Shown piece by piece: positions 15,555 through 24,081 of a DNA stretch of 33,553 bases. Under the pieces are notes generated by a model that was given only the letters and a program-made list of their open reading frames with translations, was not told the DNA's origin and did not search any database. The stretch lies in contig JAHDCF010000035.1 of the NCBI GenBank assembly GCA_020630015.1, positions 1 to 33,553 of the forward strand, in the 5' to 3' direction. Numbering within the stretch: the stretch's first letter is position 1; every line of letters begins with the position of its first letter. The stretch comes from Planktomarina sp. (GTDB taxonomy: Bacteria > Pseudomonadota > Alphaproteobacteria > Rhodobacterales > Rhodobacteraceae). A program made the position numbers and the translations under genes.

Positions 15555-18500
15555 GTGCATGTAATTCTCGGCGTCATCGTATTGGTATTAGGTGTTGGTA
15601 TTCTTGGCTGGTGGGGCACGACCCACAATGCCGTCGATATGGAAGCCGACATTACAGAACGCGCAGGTTCTGCGTTGGGTCAAACAACACATCCGGTTGA
15701 TTTACGGGTATTTGGTCGTGACGTCACTGTGACGGGCCGCGCAAATTCAGAGGCCGAACGCGATGCAATCGTCGATCGCTTGAATGCTTTGGACGGACGT
15801 CGGGTGGTTCATGATGAACTAGACCTTTTGAAGGTCGCGTCGCCTTATGTTTTCAAATCACAAAAATCAGCTGATGGGCAATCATTTGCGGGCAACACCC
15901 CAACCGAAGGTCAACGATCCACATGGGCTGGATCTCTTGGGGATGCGGCGGCTGGGTTCGACCTTGCCGCAGGGATGCCCGACGCACAGTGGCCTTCCGT
16001 GGTGGATAAAGGTCTTGCTGGTTTGGCCCTTTTGAAAAATGGCGAATTGAATGTTTCTGACCGCGATGTGCGCATCACCGGTCTTGCCGGTTTGCCTGCG
16101 CAGCGTGAAGCGGCATTGAATGCCATCGGTGATCTTCCTGAAGGGTATTCCCTGACCAGCGATATCCAGATTGAGGATGATGGAACGCCAATGCGTTTGA
16201 CCGTGCGTCGTGACGAAGCAGGGGCAACCGCGGTTGGGAAATTCCCAGCTGACATGGACCCTGCGATTGTTGCGGGTGCCTTGGGCCTTGATGCGACTGA
16301 AGGTGACATCAACGTCGCACAGGTTGCTGCGCCTTACGCCGATTGGAATACGACGGTTGATACCGGGCTTGGTGCCTTGGCCAAACTATCCACTGGTACT
16401 TTGGCGATCGCGGATCGCGATGTTTCGTTGACAGGCACAGCAACACGTGCAGATCGTGATGCGGCCATTGAAATGATGTCTGGTATTTCTGGCGATTATT
16501 CGGTGTCTACAGACATTGGGTTTGTCGACGATGGCCAGCCGTTCAATTTGATGGCTGTGCGCGGGGCCGAAGGTAACACAATCTCTGGCAAGGTTCCGTT
16601 TGGTATGGCGAATACCGATTTGGCTGGTGTCGCCGGGTTTGATGCGACTTCGGATGTGCAAGTAGCTGAGATCGAAGCAGATGGGATGAATTGGCCCGCT
16701 GTTTCGGGTTTGGGTTTGTCCGCATTGGGCAAATTGCAGACGGGTAACCTTTCAGTAACTGACAATGCGGTCAATTTGTCTGGTGTTGGATCACGCGCAC
16801 AAATTGACGCCGCAAAAACATTGCTGGCTGGGATGCCAGAAGGGGTTGCGGTTACCGAAGATCTGAACATTTTTGATGATGGAAAAGCCTTTGGATTGGT
16901 TGCTGCCAAAGCGGCAAACGGTAACAGCCTTTCAGGCAAGCTTCCTTACGCCATGAAAGATACTGATTTGGCTGCACTTGCCGGATTTGAAGCGCAATCA
17001 GATGTTCAAGTCGCGGATATAGACGCAGATGGCATGGATTGGTCGTTGGCATCTGGCGCTGGGCTTGGGGCACTTGGTGCTTTGGATTCAGGTGAATTGT
17101 CTGTGGCCGAAGGTTCAATTTCCTTGAGAGGTGTTGGAACACGTGCAGGTATCGCTGCTGCCAAGGAATCCCTTGCCAAGGCGCCTGAAGGTGTGAGTGT
17201 TTCTGAAGATTTGGCCATTGCCGATGATGGGCAACCCATGTCTTTGATGGTGGACAATACGTCTGGTCAACCTGTTGCATCTGGAAAATTGCCATTTGGA
17301 TTTGGTGATGCAGAGGTTGATACTGCGTTTGGATCTGACGTGGATACCAACGGCGTGACCTTCGCAGAAATCGAAGATCCCGCGTTTGCCGATCGCGCGA
17401 ACAATGGTTTGATGGCGCTGTCGAAGTTGCAACGTGGATCTCTGACGCTTGGTTCTGACACCACAAAACTAACCGGCACGGCAATCACCCCAACGGGTAT
17501 GGCGGCGGCCATGGCGGCTTTGGGTGACGGTGCTGCGGAAATGGCTTCAATCGAAGTGATCGATGATGGTGCACCGTTTGTATTAAACGCGCAACGTCGT
17601 GGTGGAATGACGACAGTTACAGGCAAATCCCCAGCTGAATTGTCAGCGGCGGCCATTGAAGGGCTTGCCACAGGGAATGCGACTGTTGGTGCAGATGTAT
17701 CTGCCCTTTCAGGACCTGATTTTGCAATTCGCGCGTCATCGGGTTTGAAGGCATTGGACGCATTGAAAGATGGTATGTTGACCGTAACGGAAGATGCGGT
17801 TGAGCTGACGGGTGCAGGAACGCGGGAAGGTGTTGCCGCGGCTGAGGCTGAACTGGCCAACATCACGGACGTAAACGTAACCAAGTCTTTGTCTTTTGCA
17901 GATGATGGTGCGCCATTCTCGCTTGAGGCAAGCTATGATGGGAAACAGGTGTTGTCGGCTGGTAAACTGCCGTTCGGTATGGACACAGATATTGCCGCGT
18001 CTGTTCTGGGTGTAGAAAGCCCATCATCCCTAACGCGCAATGCAGATATCGAAAGTGCAGACGGCCAATGGCCAGGCTTTGCCAGCACTGGTTTGATCGC
18101 ATTGAAAGGCCTGAATTCTGGCCAATTGTCTGTCACTGGTTCTGAAATGACTTTGACCGGTGTTGGCACCCGCGCTGCAAAATCAGCGGCACAAGACGCG
18201 CTGGCAACAGTGCCTGCGGGTTATACCGCAACATCCGACATCAGCATCTTTGATGATGGTGAAGCATTGATGTTGAACGCGACACGCGGTGAAAGCACGA
18301 TTGCCTCTGGTAAACTGCCGTTTGGATTGTCTGATACATATTTGTCAGGTGCCTATGGTGGTGATTTGGACACCAGCGCCGTGAAACGAGGTGAGCTGAC
18401 AAACGGCGCATTTGCACGTCGCACAAGTGCCGGGCTGGCTGCCCTCGCTGGTCTTGAAACGGGTGAGCTGACGGTCACAGAAGGCAAAACAATGCTAACT

Positions 18501-19745
18501 GGTATGGCAACCAATCCAGCGGCACGGTCTAAGGCGATTGCACCTTTGGCAGGTCTTGATGATGTGGTTACAGACATTGATGTGCTGGACGACGGTCGTC
18601 CGTTTGCGATGCGAGTTGATTACGATGGTCAGGTGGCCGTCGGATCTGGCAAAGTTCCGGCCGAAATGTCCGCCGATGTGGTGTCAGGCGCATTTGAAGT
18701 GAACAGCGATGTTGATCTCACTGTGTCACGCAATGGCGATGCGGGTTTTGACGCCAAAGCCCGTGCAGGGTTGGCATCATTGGCAATGCTGGAACGCGGG
18801 TACATGCAGATCGAAAACAATCTGCTGACAGTTCGCGGTGATGCACGCACACCCGCTGAAAAAGCCAAAGCGGAAGAAGCTTTGGGTGGTTTGGGTGACG
18901 TGGTTGCAATCAATGCGCTTGATGATGGTAAGGCCCCGCGCTTTACCGCGGATTATCGCAAAGGTGCATCCGCCACATTGATCGGAAAATTGCCGGAAGG
19001 TGTGTCAGCATCTGATGTGGCTGGATCGCTTGGTCTTGCTTCATTCGACAGCTCAGCGACCGAAGGAATGATGGATACGGATCAACCCGTCTTGGATCAG
19101 TTGGGCAAACTTGCGTCCGCTGTTCCACAGGTGGATTACCTGATCTTTACGGGTGGGGACATCGATCCTCAAATCGAAATGGGTGCATCGGAGGGCGTAG
19201 ATTACAACGCCTTGAAAGCAGGGGTGCTTGCTGATTTCCCAACCGCGATTGTCAATCCTGCACCCGAGCGTGCCCCACAAAATGGGGATCGTCGTGTAAA
19301 TGACGAAACCGGTCAGGATGAGGAATATCGCGATGGTGCATGGCGTACCGTGTTTGGTTTCAGCCCAACACCAGATGCATGCCGCGCGGCGACGACGGAT
19401 CTGCTGGCGGACAACCAAGTTAACTTTGTCACCTCCAAGGCGGATCTGGATCCATCTTCTGCCCAAAGCATTGCACGCCTTGCTGGTCTGATCGATTTTT
19501 GTATTCGCGAAACCAATCTGAAACTGGAAGTTGCGGGTCACACCGACAGCGTTGGTTCAGAAAGCAGCAACCAATCGTTGAGCGAAGCACGAGCAAATGC
19601 AGTGCGTGATGCATTGTTGGCCCGTGGCCTGCCGGCGGATCGCATGGTTGCAACTGGATATGGTGAAGCACAACCGATTGCGGATAACGACACGGACGAA
19701 GGCCGTGCCGCCAACCGCAGAACTGAAATCAACTGGTCCGAGTAA
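15555..19745 (+). CDS. Membrane-anchored protein with about nine BON-like repeats and a C-terminal OmpA domain
   Basis: This 1396-residue protein has one N-terminal membrane helix (about 3-21) with no cleavage site seen. A half-unit follows (residues ~50-120), then nine units of about 115 residues. Each unit has an aromatic, GLxALxxLxxGxL, xLxGxxxR, an Ala-rich helix, DDGxPF and SGKxPxG. The alternation of strand and helix resembles BON domains. The last 120 residues are an OmpA peptidoglycan-binding domain (VAGHTDSVG, LSEARANAVRDAL, ANRRTEI) with two cysteines before it. The architecture recalls mycobacterial ArfA (helix-BON-OmpA), much expanded. The GTG at 15555 is chosen for the GGGGGGA 6 bases upstream; TTG 15540 is the alternative. 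It probably forms a unit with the next gene. Confidence 0.85.
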   Translation: MHVILGVIVLVLGVGILGWWGTTHNAVDMEADITERAGSALGQTTHPVDLRVFGRDVTVTGRANSEAERDAIVDRLNALDGRRVVHDELDLLKVASPYVFKSQKSADGQSFAGNTPTEGQRSTWAGSLGDAAAGFDLAAGMPDAQWPSVVDKGLAGLALLKNGELNVSDRDVRITGLAGLPAQREAALNAIGDLPEGYSLTSDIQIEDDGTPMRLTVRRDEAGATAVGKFPADMDPAIVAGALGLDATEGDINVAQVAAPYADWNTTVDTGLGALAKLSTGTLAIADRDVSLTGTATRADRDAAIEMMSGISGDYSVSTDIGFVDDGQPFNLMAVRGAEGNTISGKVPFGMANTDLAGVAGFDATSDVQVAEIEADGMNWPAVSGLGLSALGKLQTGNLSVTDNAVNLSGVGSRAQIDAAKTLLAGMPEGVAVTEDLNIFDDGKAFGLVAAKAANGNSLSGKLPYAMKDTDLAALAGFEAQSDVQVADIDADGMDWSLASGAGLGALGALDSGELSVAEGSISLRGVGTRAGIAAAKESLAKAPEGVSVSEDLAIADDGQPMSLMVDNTSGQPVASGKLPFGFGDAEVDTAFGSDVDTNGVTFAEIEDPAFADRANNGLMALSKLQRGSLTLGSDTTKLTGTAITPTGMAAAMAALGDGAAEMASIEVIDDGAPFVLNAQRRGGMTTVTGKSPAELSAAAIEGLATGNATVGADVSALSGPDFAIRASSGLKALDALKDGMLTVTEDAVELTGAGTREGVAAAEAELANITDVNVTKSLSFADDGAPFSLEASYDGKQVLSAGKLPFGMDTDIAASVLGVESPSSLTRNADIESADGQWPGFASTGLIALKGLNSGQLSVTGSEMTLTGVGTRAAKSAAQDALATVPAGYTATSDISIFDDGEALMLNATRGESTIASGKLPFGLSDTYLSGAYGGDLDTSAVKRGELTNGAFARRTSAGLAALAGLETGELTVTEGKTMLTGMATNPAARSKAIAPLAGLDDVVTDIDVLDDGRPFAMRVDYDGQVAVGSGKVPAEMSADVVSGAFEVNSDVDLTVSRNGDAGFDAKARAGLASLAMLERGYMQIENNLLTVRGDARTPAEKAKAEEALGGLGDVVAINALDDGKAPRFTADYRKGASATLIGKLPEGVSASDVAGSLGLASFDSSATEGMMDTDQPVLDQLGKLASAVPQVDYLIFTGGDIDPQIEMGASEGVDYNALKAGVLADFPTAIVNPAPERAPQNGDRRVNDETGQDEEYRDGAWRTVFGFSPTPDACRAATTDLLADNQVNFVTSKADLDPSSAQSIARLAGLIDFCIRETNLKLEVAGHTDSVGSESSNQSLSEARANAVRDALLARGLPADRMVATGYGEAQPIADNDTDEGRAANRRTEINWSE
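15950..19040 (+). repeat. Tandem BON-like coding repeats, nine units of about 345 bases
   Basis: The GLxALxxL motif recurs with starts near 15976, 16336, 16687, 17035, 17389, 17722, 18069, 18412 and 18748, so the period is 333-360 bases. Units 2, 3 and 4 are most alike (VPFGM/LPYAM/LPFGF, DVQVAEI/DVQVADI); units 5, 6, 8 and 9 are more diverged. Divergence at DNA level is high, so the array is old rather than a recent expansion. Confidence 0.85.
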
Positions 19746-19758
19746 TCGCTCGGTCCAG

Positions 19759-19771
19759 CCCACAATGTGGG
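19759..19771 (+). other. Short hairpin between the OmpA-domain gene and the next gene
   Basis: CCCAC and GTGGG pair across the loop AAT in the 62-base gap. No T-run follows, so it is more likely an RNA processing or stability element within one transcript than a terminator. Confidence 0.3.
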
Positions 19772-19807
19772 ATCTGAATAAGCCAAAGCTCGAAGGGAGT
19801 AGAACAA

Positions 19808-20503
19808 ATGTTCCGTGAATGGGGTTTTCTTTTAGGCGAGATCTGGGTTCTTCTTGCATTGGCCGCGTTGATCGGCCTGTTTGCAGGATGGTTAATCTGG
19901 GGACGCCGGTCTGAAGTTAATGTCGATGGTGATGTACAAGGTGATCTTGATGCATGCTTGCGCGGTCGTGCCGACCAAGACGCAGAAATTGCACGCTTGA
20001 AAGCCGATTTGGAAGCTTGCCGCAACGATTGCGCCAGCAAAGACGCAGAAATTTCTGCCGCCGCAAAAGCTGCAACCGCCGCCGCCGCCGCAACGGCCGC
20101 AGCAGCTGCAGTCGCTGCGAAGCCGAAGCCAGCACCAAAGCCGAAACCGGCCGCAAAGATCGAAGCCGATGATCGCGATTTTGATGGCGATGGCGTGATC
20201 GAAGGTAAAAACGAAGGTACCCGACCCGAGCAGTTGAAAGCTGCACGTGGTGGCAAAGCCGATGATCTGAAAATGATCAAAGGTGTTGGCCCAAAAATGG
20301 AAAAGCTTTGTAACAAACTGGGCTTTTACCATTTTGACCAAATCGCCAGCTGGAAGAAAGCCGAAGTGGCGTGGGTTGACGCAAACCTAGAAGGTTTCAA
20401 AGGCCGCGTTTCCCGTGATGAATGGGTCAAGCAAGCCAAGATTTTGGCCAAAGGGGGAACGACAGAGTTTTCCAAAAAGGTCAAAAAAGGTGGCGTGTAT
20501 TAA
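19808..20503 (+). CDS. Membrane protein with Ala-rich coil and C-terminal helix-hairpin-helix domain (COG3743-like)
   Basis: The 231-residue protein has one membrane helix (about 12-32) followed by GRR, so the rest is predicted to be cytoplasmic. Next come a likely coiled coil with repeated Cys and Asp (DADLEAC-like pattern, about 45-85), an Ala-rich stretch, a Pro/Lys linker (about 100-115), an acidic DRDFDGDGV patch and a C-terminal domain (about 150-225) with LKMIKGVGPKMEKLCNKLGF and DQIASW. That domain is the helix-hairpin-helix type seen in COG3743 and also fused to NuoE and L21 in this group. AAGGGAG precedes the ATG. It follows the OmpA-domain gene by 62 bases with no terminator between. 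Function unknown. Confidence 0.8.
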   Translation: MFREWGFLLGEIWVLLALAALIGLFAGWLIWGRRSEVNVDGDVQGDLDACLRGRADQDAEIARLKADLEACRNDCASKDAEISAAAKAATAAAAATAAAAAVAAKPKPAPKPKPAAKIEADDRDFDGDGVIEGKNEGTRPEQLKAARGGKADDLKMIKGVGPKMEKLCNKLGFYHFDQIASWKKAEVAWVDANLEGFKGRVSRDEWVKQAKILAKGGTTEFSKKVKKGGVY

Positions 20504-20531
20504 GAACCTGACAAGGGTTACAATTGAAAAG

Positions 20532-20556
20532 GCCGTCCCAATGGGGCGGCTTTTTT
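20532..20556 (+). terminator. Intrinsic terminator after the helix-hairpin-helix gene
   Basis: GCCGTCCC (20532-20539) pairs with GGGGCGGC (20543-20550), with one U-G pair and a 3-base loop, followed by six T. It closes the transcript of the OmpA-domain and helix-hairpin-helix genes. Confidence 0.88.
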
Positions 20557-20684
20557 CGTGTTGAAATTGAATAAAATGCCCCATTATCGGCGAAACTTTG
20601 CAAGATTTGCGGATATTTCCCCCCATCGTTGACAGCTTAGAGTTGCCATTTGATGCTGATCCTCAACAATCGGTGGAGGATGTT

Positions 20685-22184
20685 ATGGAAATTTTACTAA
20701 TTTTATTGGGTTTGGCATTCCTGCTTGATGGAAGCGACGGGGGATCGTCAACATCTGACGCAACAGCCGAATCTGGAGAAGACACCGTTTCCATGGGGTC
20801 AGGTGATGACACCATTGATATGGGTTCCGGCGACGATGGCATGGCACCCGGATCCGGTGATGACACCGTGAACGCCTCGGGCGAAGATTCCTTGAATATC
20901 ATAACCTTTGGTTCAGGTGATGACACGTTGATTGGCGATATCGATCCTTCACTGGTTTATGGTGGATCTGGTGCAGATACACTTTCCTTGTACGCGGGTG
21001 ACGACAGCGCCTTTGGCGGCGACGGGAATGATGAAATCAATGCGGGCGACGGCGAAGACAGCATCTTTGGTGGCGTGGGTGATGATCTTATTCGTGGTGG
21101 ATTGCGAGGGGACGTCTTGGTTGGCGGATCGGGCGAAGACACCTTAGACGGCGGATACGGAGACGACACTGTCTCTGGTGGGCCGGGCGATGACAGCATC
21201 GTTGGCGGCGTCGGTGATGATGAGCTTTATGGATACGGCCAAGATGATGAGATCTTGGGTGGTGCCGGCGTTGATACCCTTTGGGGGGGGACGGGCGCTG
21301 ATACGTTGAATGGCGGAACAGGTTCCGATCTAATCTACAGCGGCAACGCGGGAACTACACCCGATTTGATCTATGCCGGCGATGGAATCGACGAGGTTTA
21401 TGGAGATGGTGGTCTTCAGATCGTCTATGGTGGGGGTGGCATCGATCTTATTTATGGGGGTGCTGGTGCCGATAATCTTCATGGCGAAAATGGTTCTGAC
21501 AGCATGTTTGGTGGCGTAGGCGCCGACATTATGTCGGGGGATAATGGTAATGATCGTCTGCACGGTGAAGTGGGTGATGATATCCTTTCAGGCGGCGATG
21601 GTGCAGATGTATTGGAAGGTGGATCGGGTGCCGACAATCTGGATGGCGGGTTTCACAACGATACACTTTTTGGTGGCAGCGGATTTGATACGTTGAACGG
21701 CGGTGGTGGAGCAGATGTTCTGACCGATGGTGACGGCCGATCGTTGATGTTTGGTGGTGCAGGCAACGATTACATTTCTGGCATCGATTCAGTCGACTAT
21801 GTTTTTAACGACGATAGCATCGCGGGCGGATCTGGCGCTGACACATTGATTGGGGACAATAATGACACCCTTGCAGGGCATTATCTCCAAAGTGGCGTGG
21901 GTGATAACGCCGAAGATGTATTTGTCGTGCGTGTGGACGATGCCGAAGAAACCAATGTTGTAATTCGGGGGTTCGAAGTGGGCACGGATGTTATCGCCAT
22001 TGATGTCAGCAATCACCCTGATGCAGATAACATTGATCCCAGTGACGTTACGGTCGAAACCTCACCTAATGGGCAAAATACAATCGTCAGACTCGGCGAT
22101 GAACAAGTTGCTGCGATAAAAGGACGTGTCGGGATTTCGCCGTCAGATGTTGTGCTGATAAACGCACCCCAAGAAGGGGGTTGA
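20685..22184 (+). CDS. RTX calcium-binding protein with N-terminal hydrophobic segment
   Basis: The 499-residue protein has about 27 RTX nonapeptides (GGxGxDxxx) between residues ~100 and 420, which bind calcium and form parallel beta rolls outside the cell. Before them is a second, shorter GSGDDT-type repeat (about 35-90). The first 15 residues (EILLILLGLAFLL) are hydrophobic without a leading basic residue. The C-terminus (about 425-499) has FVV, RGFEVGTDVIAID and VVLIN, resembling the C-terminal part of other type I secreted proteins. The ATG at 20685 has GGAGG 5 bases upstream. No transporter gene is in the window. Role unknown: adhesion, matrix or cell-surface function are options. Confidence 0.85.
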   Translation: MEILLILLGLAFLLDGSDGGSSTSDATAESGEDTVSMGSGDDTIDMGSGDDGMAPGSGDDTVNASGEDSLNIITFGSGDDTLIGDIDPSLVYGGSGADTLSLYAGDDSAFGGDGNDEINAGDGEDSIFGGVGDDLIRGGLRGDVLVGGSGEDTLDGGYGDDTVSGGPGDDSIVGGVGDDELYGYGQDDEILGGAGVDTLWGGTGADTLNGGTGSDLIYSGNAGTTPDLIYAGDGIDEVYGDGGLQIVYGGGGIDLIYGGAGADNLHGENGSDSMFGGVGADIMSGDNGNDRLHGEVGDDILSGGDGADVLEGGSGADNLDGGFHNDTLFGGSGFDTLNGGGGADVLTDGDGRSLMFGGAGNDYISGIDSVDYVFNDDSIAGGSGADTLIGDNNDTLAGHYLQSGVGDNAEDVFVVRVDDAEETNVVIRGFEVGTDVIAIDVSNHPDADNIDPSDVTVETSPNGQNTIVRLGDEQVAAIKGRVGISPSDVVLINAPQEGG

Positions 22185-22198
22185 CTGATCATGGGGTA

Positions 22199-22612
22199 TT
22201 AGGAGGAACTAACCTGATGCACCTCAACGACGTTCCCATCGGGATCATAGAAAAAGATTTGGTGCCATCCGTCGACGGCGGTGTGGCCCCAATCTGAAAA
22301 GGGAATTTCAGCGGCGGTTAGCGTTTCTTTTACAGCTTCCAAATCCGAGGTCCGATAGGCCACATGCCCCCGCGAAACTGGGTTGACGGCTTGACCCGTT
22401 TTAAAACCTGCATGGATGTCTTTTTGGGCAAGATGCATCTGAATTTTGCCGTCTGACAAAAAGGCGACATCCCCGGCGTATCCTTTGCCTTTTTCCAGCT
22501 TCGGCAAACCATCCACATTTGAAGACAGCCCCAGTACGTCTTCATAAAACCGCCGCATGCGATCAACGTCTTCGGTCACCAAGTTGATGTGATGCAGCTT
22601 CAGGTCAGCCAT
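22199..22612 (-). CDS. VOC (glyoxalase/bleomycin resistance) family protein
   Basis: The 137-residue protein is a single-domain member of the vicinal oxygen chelate superfamily. Paired beta-alpha-beta-beta-beta modules are visible, with the metal-ligand-type positions HHINLVTEDVDRMRRFYEDVLGL at the N-terminus and GHVAYRTSDLEAV, FFYDPDGNVVEVHQV at the C-terminus. Its substrate cannot be told; members include lyases, dioxygenases and resistance proteins. It is the last gene of a four-gene minus-strand operon and its start overlaps the DUF1244 gene by 8 bases. Confidence 0.88.
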   Translation of the reverse strand: MADLKLHHINLVTEDVDRMRRFYEDVLGLSSNVDGLPKLEKGKGYAGDVAFLSDGKIQMHLAQKDIHAGFKTGQAVNPVSRGHVAYRTSDLEAVKETLTAAEIPFSDWGHTAVDGWHQIFFYDPDGNVVEVHQVSSS

Positions 22613-22907
22613 GGCTGTCTTTGAATTTTGCCTTTACTTCATCGCTGGCGTCTGTTTGAAAGTTTGCCTTCCATTCGGAAAATGGCATTCCGTAAAATGC
22701 CTCGCGACCTTCATCCTTGGTCATCTCAATTCCGTGTGCATCCGCCGCTTCTTGATACCAACGGCTAAGACAGTTTCGGCAAAACCCGGCAAGGTTCATC
22801 ATATCGATGTTTTGCACATCGGTACGATCTTCCATCAGATGCTTTTGCAATCTTCGGAATGCAGCGGCTTCAAGTTCAAGCTGGGTTTGTGGGTCAATTT
22901 TTGCCAT
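22605..22907 (-). CDS. DUF1244 family protein
   Basis: The 100-residue protein matches the small DUF1244 family of proteobacteria: an all-helical chain with the conserved block DVQNIDMMNLAGFCRNCLSRWY, in which the cysteine pair CRNC stands out, followed by YGMPFSEWK. Its function is unknown. It starts directly against the stop of the tautomerase gene (0-base gap) and overlaps the following VOC gene by 8 bases, so all are in one transcript. Confidence 0.9.
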   Translation of the reverse strand: MAKIDPQTQLELEAAAFRRLQKHLMEDRTDVQNIDMMNLAGFCRNCLSRWYQEAADAHGIEMTKDEGREAFYGMPFSEWKANFQTDASDEVKAKFKDSHG

Positions 22908-23243
22908 TCAAAGATACCGTTTTGCGTAGCTTTCACCGTGCATATCCACGATTTCACAGGTCAGGCTGGCCGTATTGGGGAAAGCGGATTCAAGCGCGCC
23001 AAGAACCGCTTGGCTAACTTCTGATTTAAGATCATTTGTGCGTCCCGCAAGCATTCGAACCGTTGCGTGTACAAAATCATCACCTGTGCCACCTGTATGA
23101 TTGGCGCACAGGCGTGATCTTACTTTGACGGCCTCTGGATTTGGAAACGTTTCACATCCGCAAGCTGCTTCAAAAACAGCTTTGCATACGTCTGCCATTT
23201 TTGCCGCGGTTTTTTCGGTGTGTTCGATGACGATATGTGGCAC
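22908..23243 (-). CDS. 5-carboxymethyl-2-hydroxymuconate isomerase-like tautomerase
   Basis: The 111-residue protein resembles the CHMI family of the tautomerase superfamily, in which the N-terminal proline exposed after Met removal is the catalytic base; here Pro2 follows the start in MPHIVIEHT. The segment VRSRLCANHTGGTGDDFVHATVRMLAGR fits the family. It starts at a GTG with AGAGGGG just upstream, one base after the amidohydrolase stop. No other genes for homoprotocatechuate breakdown are nearby, so the true substrate may differ. Confidence 0.8.
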   Translation of the reverse strand: MPHIVIEHTEKTAAKMADVCKAVFEAACGCETFPNPEAVKVRSRLCANHTGGTGDDFVHATVRMLAGRTNDLKSEVSQAVLGALESAFPNTASLTCEIVDMHGESYAKRYL

Positions 23244-23244
23244 G

Positions 23245-23991
23245 TTAGACCCCTCTTATATCACTTAAGACGTTTGTAAAAATTGGGGCGAGTTTTTCCG
23301 CCCACTTCCGCTGTCCTGCTTCGGTTTCGATTAAATCGTTCCGTATTTCAATCAATATATTAAGATGGCCATGTTGCAGCGCATGGCGATCAACGCTGTC
23401 ACCAGGCAGTTCGCCCGAATAGGGCTCATTCACCCCGACGATAACATCTGAATCCGCCTGTAATGTTTGAACAAGCGGATCAGAAAGTCGTGTGTCATGA
23501 GCGTGAAGCACACCCACATGCCAAGGTCGCAATGGCCGGTCTTTCAATTGCGGCGTGAACGAATGGATCGCCAGTATGACCGGGTTTGGGCGCGATTTTA
23601 CCAAGCGACCAAAAGCGGCGTGATATGGCTGATACAATTCATTTATTCGCCGGTTTCGATCATCTTCTGTCATGGGGTGGTTGGCGTCGATGATGGTTCC
23701 ATCATACAGTTTCATGATCAAAGTGGGATCATCCAAGCCCCGATTTGGATCGATAACCAGGCGCGAAAAATTTGAGGCAATCACTGGACTGTTCAATAAG
23801 ATGCCCAATTGCCGGGCAACACCTTCGGCCCCAATATCAAAAGCAATATGGCGAGACATGTCATGTTCAGATAGGCCCAGACACCCACCATTCACCCAGG
23901 TGGGAACGGTGTTTCTTGCGTGATCAGCTGTGATTACCCAAGGTCCGGGATTTTCAGCGCCAAAAATGTGAAATGGGCAATGTTCTTCCAT
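23245..23991 (-). CDS. N-formylglutamate amidohydrolase family protein
   Basis: The 248-residue protein belongs to the FGase family, zinc hydrolases that release glutamate from N-formylglutamate, the end of one histidine-breakdown route; many members have other or unknown amide substrates. Conserved blocks seen are ITADHARNTVP (20-30), FSRLVIDPNRG, ILAIHSFTP and LNILIEIRNDLI, which contain the His, Asp and Glu residues expected for zinc and catalysis. No hut genes are near. It is the first gene of a minus-strand operon divergent from pyk, with a 90-base gap. Confidence 0.88.
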   Translation of the reverse strand: MEEHCPFHIFGAENPGPWVITADHARNTVPTWVNGGCLGLSEHDMSRHIAFDIGAEGVARQLGILLNSPVIASNFSRLVIDPNRGLDDPTLIMKLYDGTIIDANHPMTEDDRNRRINELYQPYHAAFGRLVKSRPNPVILAIHSFTPQLKDRPLRPWHVGVLHAHDTRLSDPLVQTLQADSDVIVGVNEPYSGELPGDSVDRHALQHGHLNILIEIRNDLIETEAGQRKWAEKLAPIFTNVLSDIRGV

Positions 23992-24081
23992 CCAGCGCCA
24001 ATAGCGCAGTTGCCCTTGAAAGGGAATTGGGTCAAAAGACCTTCATCACACCGATAGCGATAACAAAGCAAAGAGGCACTT

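Noticed and set aside
15911-18913. Many antisense open frames through the BON-repeat gene
   Set aside because: They recur with the repeat period and come from codon bias of the sense repeats.
20685-22184. RTX DNA repeats as a mobile or foreign element
   Set aside because: The repeats are coding nonapeptide units in one long frame; no transposase, terminal repeats or target duplication is seen.
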